Source: Micromonospora craterilacus (GTDB lineage Bacteria; Actinomycetota; Actinomycetes; Mycobacteriales; Micromonosporaceae). From it: a stretch of 64,000 nt of DNA. The stretch covers positions 57,137 through 121,136 of the forward strand of contig NZ_POTY01000001.1 of NCBI RefSeq assembly GCF_003236315.1, read 5' to 3'. Both the position numbers and the translations under genes were made by a program. This document shows, piece by piece, positions 60,544-64,000 of this stretch. The first letter of the stretch is position 1. Every line of letters starts with the position of its first letter. The notes beneath the pieces were generated by a model that was given only the letters and a program-made list of their open reading frames with translations, made no database searches and was not told where the DNA came from.

Positions 60544-61476
60544 GTGGAACTACGCCAGCTCGAGTACTTCGTGGCGGTGGCCGAGGAGCGGCACTTCACC
60601 CGGGCCGCCGAGCGGATGCACGTGGCGCAGTCCGGCCTGTCGACGTCCATCCGCTCGCTGGAGCGTGAGCTGGGCGCCAGCCTCTTCGTCCGCAACACCC
60701 GCAGCGTCGAACTGACCAACGAGGGCCGAGCCCTGCTCACCCAGGCCCGGCACGCCCTGGCCAACGTCGCCGCCGCCAAGGACGCGGTCGCCGCGGTACG
60801 GGGACTGCTGCGCGGCACCCTGGCGGTCGGCACCCTGCAGTGCCTCGGCGCCGTCGACCTCCCGGCGACCCTGGCCAGGTTCCACGCCGCCCACCCCGGC
60901 GTCGAGATCCGGCTACGGCAGGGCGGCTCGCCCGACCTGATCGAACGGGTCCGCACCGGCGACCTCGACCTGGCGTTCGTCTCCGCGCCCGCGAGCGCGG
61001 TGCCCGGCGTCGCGCTGGCCCCGATCCGCGCCGAGGCGCTGGTGCTGGCCTGCGGCCCGACCCATCCGCTCCGGGACCGTTCCGGAGTCGACCTGCGCGA
61101 CCTGTCGGGTGAGACCTTCGTCGACTTCTCCCCCGGCTGGATCAGCCGGGACGCCGTCGACCAGGCGATGGCCGCCGCCGGTGTCGAACGGCGGGTCGCG
61201 TTCGAGGTCAACGACGTGCACTGGCTGCTCGATCTGGTCAGCCACGGGCTGGGCGTCGCCGTCGTACCGCAGATCTTCACCACCAAGCGGACCGCCGCGC
61301 GCTTCGTTCCCATCACCGACCCGCCCCACTGGCACCTCGCCGTGGCGACCGCGAGCGGACGGCATCCGAGCACCGCCGCGACCGCACTGCTCTCCCTCGA
61401 CGGCATCCGGGCCACGCCGGGCACGGCTCCGGCCGTGCCGGACGCAAGCGGCCTCTGCTCGCCTCCTGCCGGTTGA
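60544..61476 (+). CDS. LysR-family transcriptional regulator
   Basis: 310 residues. N-terminal winged helix MELRQLEYFVAVAEERHFTRAAERMHVAQSGLSTSIRSLERELGASLF, here shown by its parts RQLEYFVAV and AQSGLSTSIRSLERELG, then a type 2 periplasmic-binding-like effector domain (LRGTLAVGTLQCLGAVDLPA, LVSHGLGVAVVPQ). GTG start. Divergent from an aldo/keto reductase, the likely target. Confidence 0.9.
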   Translation: MELRQLEYFVAVAEERHFTRAAERMHVAQSGLSTSIRSLERELGASLFVRNTRSVELTNEGRALLTQARHALANVAAAKDAVAAVRGLLRGTLAVGTLQCLGAVDLPATLARFHAAHPGVEIRLRQGGSPDLIERVRTGDLDLAFVSAPASAVPGVALAPIRAEALVLACGPTHPLRDRSGVDLRDLSGETFVDFSPGWISRDAVDQAMAAAGVERRVAFEVNDVHWLLDLVSHGLGVAVVPQIFTTKRTAARFVPITDPPHWHLAVATASGRHPSTAATALLSLDGIRATPGTAPAVPDASGLCSPPAG

Positions 61477-61587
61477 CCCGGGTCGCCCCACACCGTCGGC
61501 TGTAGTTCGCCGCAGTGCGGCGTGCGGGGTCAGGGTCCGCGCGAAACGGGGCAGCAGACCCGGCGCGCGGCACGTACGCTGCCGGCC

Positions 61588-62265
61588 GTGACTCTGAAGA
61601 TCAGCCGCCGGATCGGGGCGGCAGGCTGCGTTGCGCTGCTCGCGCTGTCCGGCTGCGTCTCCGCCGACCGCGACGACTCGTCCGCCGCACCGACGGCCAG
61701 CAGCAGTGCCGGCGACGATCCGGCCGGCACGACGGGTGCCTCCCCGTCCGGGCGGAAGTCGGAGGAGATCCCGCCACTGACCCAGCAGCGGTGGTGGGCG
61801 TGGGCGGCTGCGGAGCCGACCGCCACGAACCCGGTCGCCGACCGCCTCGGCGACCACTGCGCCCGCAACCAGCCCGGCGACGTGTGGTTCGCCGCCGGCA
61901 CCTTCGGCGGTCGGGTGACCCGCCGCTGCACCCTGCCGGCAGGTCGGCCGATCATCGCCCCGCTGGTCAACCGCGTCACCACCGACGAGGCCGACTGCGA
62001 CGAGCTTCTCGGCGCCGCGGACGGCTGGGCGGTGATGGACGGGGATCGGGTGATACCGCAGAAGCTCCCCAGCGAGCGGGTCCGGTTCGATGTCGTGGCC
62101 GGAAGCCCACTGTTCGGCTCCGACGGCGGTTCCTTCGAGGGCGTGGCGTGCGGGCTGTGGATCGCCCTCGCGCCGCCGAAGGCCGGAGAGCACCAGCTCG
62201 TCATCCGGGGCGGGGCCGGCGATCTGCAGATCTGGGTCGAGTACCAGCTCGACGTACAGCCGTAG
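61588..62265 (+). CDS. Lipoprotein of unknown function
   Basis: 225 residues. Signal peptide with lipobox LALSGC, then a Ser/Ala/Thr-rich linker and a compact domain rich in Trp and paired Cys (HCARNQ, RRCTLP, DCDELL, VACGLW). No family recognised; the four later cysteines may form two disulfides on the outer face. Start GTG 61588 sets the signal peptide at a normal length; a start at 61522 would add 22 residues before it. Confidence 0.6.
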   Translation: MTLKISRRIGAAGCVALLALSGCVSADRDDSSAAPTASSSAGDDPAGTTGASPSGRKSEEIPPLTQQRWWAWAAAEPTATNPVADRLGDHCARNQPGDVWFAAGTFGGRVTRRCTLPAGRPIIAPLVNRVTTDEADCDELLGAADGWAVMDGDRVIPQKLPSERVRFDVVAGSPLFGSDGGSFEGVACGLWIALAPPKAGEHQLVIRGGAGDLQIWVEYQLDVQP

Positions 62266-62359
62266 CCGTAGGCCGGGCAGCCCGCAACCGCCCTAGGAGC
62301 TCGTCACCCGGACGGTGCGGACCAGAGACCGGATCGCACCGCCCACTGGCAGGCTGGCC

Positions 62360-63001
62360 TCATCGCGACGGCTTGCGGTGGGCCTTCACCACCAGGTCGT
62401 GGAGGCGCATCTGTGTCGAACCGTGCTCGACCTGGCGGGTTCGGGACTCCGCCACTGCCACGTCCCACAGCTCGTCGGTCAGGGATCCGGTGACGGCTTC
62501 GAGACCGATCGAGGCCTTCTGGGGGGCATGCTCCGCCGAGTGGCGGTCCGCATGATCGTGACCGACGACCAGGAGCGTTCCGCCGGGGGCGACGGCTCGG
62601 GCCAGCCGGGCGACGAACTGGCTGAACGGCATGTCGGGATGAACGTACTGGCTGACCACCAGGTCGAATTGCTGTGCGGGCTCCCAGGCCGTCAGGTCGG
62701 CCACGACCCAGGAGATGCGCGGCGCGATGTCGGGCTCCTGACGTGCCGCGAACTCCTCGGCGTTGTTCACGACCGTCGATGAGACGTCGACCGCTGTCAC
62801 CTCCCAGCCCTGCCCGGCCAGCCAGACCGCGTCCGCTCCGTGGCCGCAGCCAGCGTCGAGCGCCGTCCCGGCGGGAAGGTCCGTCACCTCGGCGATCAGC
62901 TGAGGGCTCGGCGAGCCTTGTCCTCCCGGGTGCCCCTGGTAGTGCTGCTCCCACCAGCGGGCGCTGAACGCGGGATGGTCCGCGTGCGTCTCGTTGCTCA
63001 T
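62360..63001 (-). CDS. Class I SAM-dependent methyltransferase
   Basis: 213 residues. Motif I ALDAGCGHGADAVWLAGQGW, acidic residue of motif II in VTAVDVSS, and motif with VVADLTAWEPAQQFDLVVSQYV; the opening WWEQHYQGHP is typical of tellurite-resistance/thiopurine-like methyltransferases. The acceptor is unknown. ATG 63001 (MSNETHADHP) begins close to the family start. Divergent from an XRE-cupin regulator. Confidence 0.85.
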   Translation of the reverse strand: MSNETHADHPAFSARWWEQHYQGHPGGQGSPSPQLIAEVTDLPAGTALDAGCGHGADAVWLAGQGWEVTAVDVSSTVVNNAEEFAARQEPDIAPRISWVVADLTAWEPAQQFDLVVSQYVHPDMPFSQFVARLARAVAPGGTLLVVGHDHADRHSAEHAPQKASIGLEAVTGSLTDELWDVAVAESRTRQVEHGSTQMRLHDLVVKAHRKPSR

Positions 63002-63020
63002 GTCTCGACGGTACGGAGAA

Positions 63021-63035
63021 TTTCGCAGATCGAAA
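63021..63035. promoter_or_regulatory. Candidate operator in methyltransferase/XRE divergent region
   Basis: TTTCG-CAGAT-CGAAA is a perfect interrupted palindrome in the 75-base gap between the divergent starts. A related word, ATTTCCGCA, lies about 25 bases further right. Confidence 0.5.
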
Positions 63036-63076
63036 GGGGCCATGCGATTTCCGCAAGGACGACCTAGCATGAGGTC

Positions 63077-63670
63077 GTGTCACAGGTCGATCTTTCTGAG
63101 GTGGTCCGGCAACGCATCCGCGGACTACGGCAGGCGCGCGGGTGGAGCCTCGACGCACTTGCCGCGCGATGCCATCTGAGCCCGTCCACGCTGAGCCGAA
63201 TCGAGACCGGCCACCGGCGCATCGACCTCGATCAGCTTGTCGCCCTCGCCCGGGCACTGGACACCACGATCGATCAGCTCGTCGAGCCCGTCGACGACGC
63301 TGACGTGATCATCCGGCCGATGCGACACCAGGAACCCGGCTTGGCCACCTGGGTGCTCTCGCGCGACACCGCGCAGCGTGGCGGCAACCTGGTGGCCAAG
63401 ATGCGGATCACCCCCGAGCGGCGCACCGGCCCCGGGCACCTGAGCGTTCACCCCGGTCGGGAATGGTTCTTCGTGCTCAGCGGCACAGCGTTGCTACACC
63501 TCGGTGAGCGGCAGATAGCGGTCGGCACGGGGAACGCGGCGGAGTTCTCCACCATGATCCCGCACTCCATCGGCGCGCTGAACGGGCCGGTCGAGATCCT
63601 CACCATCTTCGATCAAGACGGAGAACGGGCGCACGCGCAGTCGTCGCACGACTCGACACCCGAAGGGTGA
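63077..63670 (+). CDS. XRE-family regulator with cupin domain
   Basis: 197 residues. XRE helix-turn-helix (RQRIRGLRQARGWSLDALAA, HLSPSTLSRIETGHRRID) then a double-stranded beta-helix cupin (HPGREWFFVLSGTALLHLGE, NAAEFSTMIPHSIGAL) with metal-binding His and Glu. Such regulators sense small molecules in the cupin and often repress a neighbouring detoxification or methyltransferase gene; the divergent methyltransferase is the likely target. GTG start. Confidence 0.88.
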   Translation: MSQVDLSEVVRQRIRGLRQARGWSLDALAARCHLSPSTLSRIETGHRRIDLDQLVALARALDTTIDQLVEPVDDADVIIRPMRHQEPGLATWVLSRDTAQRGGNLVAKMRITPERRTGPGHLSVHPGREWFFVLSGTALLHLGERQIAVGTGNAAEFSTMIPHSIGALNGPVEILTIFDQDGERAHAQSSHDSTPEG

Positions 63671-63824
63671 GCGGGCTTCTTGCGGTTACAGCAAGGATCT
63701 CCGGGCTGAACGTCGCGCCTGCGACCGCAGCAGATCCGACGAGGGACGCCACCGTGCCTGCGGCGGCCGCCCGCGCCGCGGGCGCGGCAGAGCCGAGGTA
63801 GCAGCGTCCGGCGTACCGCAGCGG

Positions 63825-63846
63825 AGCCGTACCGGTTGGTACGGCT
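63825..63846. terminator. Hairpin terminator
   Basis: Perfect 9-bp stem AGCCGTACC with its complement around a GGTT loop, between the XRE gene and the converging partial gene. The remainder of 63671-63864 shows nothing coding. Confidence 0.7.
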
Positions 63847-63864
63847 CAGCGCGGGACGCTCCGC

Positions 63865-64000
63865 TCACCGGCTGCGGCTCGGGGGGAACCCGTTCGGGTC
63901 GAGGCGGCCGGCGAGTTCGCGGACGGCGGTTTCGTAGGTGGGGTCGGTGTGGTAGGGCCAGTGTCGGTTGATTGGTGGGGGGACGGTGTCGTCGAGTTGG
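63865..64000 (-). CDS. 3' end of an unidentified gene
   Basis: The minus strand reads 44 codons with strong GC3 bias to a TGA at 63865, ending RELAGRLDPNGFPPSRSR. The fragment contains HWPYHTDPTYETAV, for which I recognise no family. The start lies outside the window. Confidence 0.5.
   Translation of the reverse strand, partial: QLDDTVPPPINRHWPYHTDPTYETAVRELAGRLDPNGFPPSRSR

Noticed and set aside
1..64000. tRNA, rRNA, CRISPR arrays, transposases, integrases and attachment sites
   Set aside because: None could be seen by reading both strands. Short repeats found were operators or terminators.

Overview
The window is about 70 percent GC. Its genes show the strong G/C third-position bias, frequent GTG starts and ATGA/GTGA stop-start overlaps of a high-GC actinomycete. 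The gene content (complete conservon, SARP/AfsR regulator with NB-ARC and TPR, ECF41 sigma factor, diterpene cyclase pair, CUT2 sugar operons) fits a soil or marine member of the Micromonosporaceae (Micromonospora, Salinispora or Actinoplanes type). That placement is inference from style and content, not from a marker gene. I see no rRNA, tRNA, CRISPR array, prophage or intact insertion sequence.

Layout. 1-5.1 kb: the end of a P450, an AHSA1/SRPBCC protein, a CopC-like protein with a His-rich membrane protein, then a macrolide-type glycosyltransferase followed by a radical SAM enzyme that looks cobalamin-dependent. 5.3-10.5 kb: an AraC regulator with an apparent frameshift at its 5' end, then a tightly coupled P450 / class I terpene synthase / class II diterpene cyclase operon. 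10.7-14.5 kb: a full conservon (CvnA-B-C-D) directly downstream. 14.8-16.0 kb: a secreted M14 carboxypeptidase between hairpin terminators. 16.6-30.3 kb: a sugar regulon. One minus-strand operon encodes a Gfo/Idh/MocA oxidoreductase, an RbsA-type ATPase, two permeases, a sugar-binding lipoprotein, a tagatose-3-epimerase-like enzyme and a 1852-residue secreted ThuA/sorbosone-dehydrogenase protein. A ROK regulator is divergent from it.

30.4-39.9 kb: an eight-gene minus-strand operon that carries an entire non-phosphorylating L-fucose pathway (dehydrogenase, lactonase, fuconate dehydratase, ketodeoxyfuconate dehydrogenase, FAH-type hydrolase) with its own CUT2 transporter. A FadR-type regulator lies upstream. 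A near-consensus promoter with a candidate operator can be read in front of the operon, and a related palindrome lies in front of the regulator. 40.1-43.2 kb: a NarL-type two-component pair divergent from a fatty-acid desaturase, an arrangement like DesK/DesR/des. 43.2-50.3 kb: a DEAD-box helicase, an NDH-2-like flavoprotein paired with an ECF41 sigma factor, and a 1009-residue SARP regulator.

50.3-58.7 kb: an overlapping eight-gene minus-strand operon that does not match a pathway I can name. It encodes an unknown protein, a GT2, an UPF0104-type flippase-like protein, a class III aminotransferase, a nucleoside-diphosphate-sugar epimerase-like protein, a UbiA/phosphoribosyl-polyprenyl synthase-like enzyme, a second GT2 and a membrane-anchored EEP phosphodiesterase. 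It reads as a dedicated polyprenyl-glycan or glycolipid pathway and is the best candidate here for an undescribed system. 58.9-64.0 kb: accessory genes, namely a short peptide ORF, a truncated amidohydrolase, an aldo/keto reductase divergent from a LysR regulator, a lipoprotein, a methyltransferase divergent from an XRE-cupin regulator, and the 3' end of an unidentified gene.
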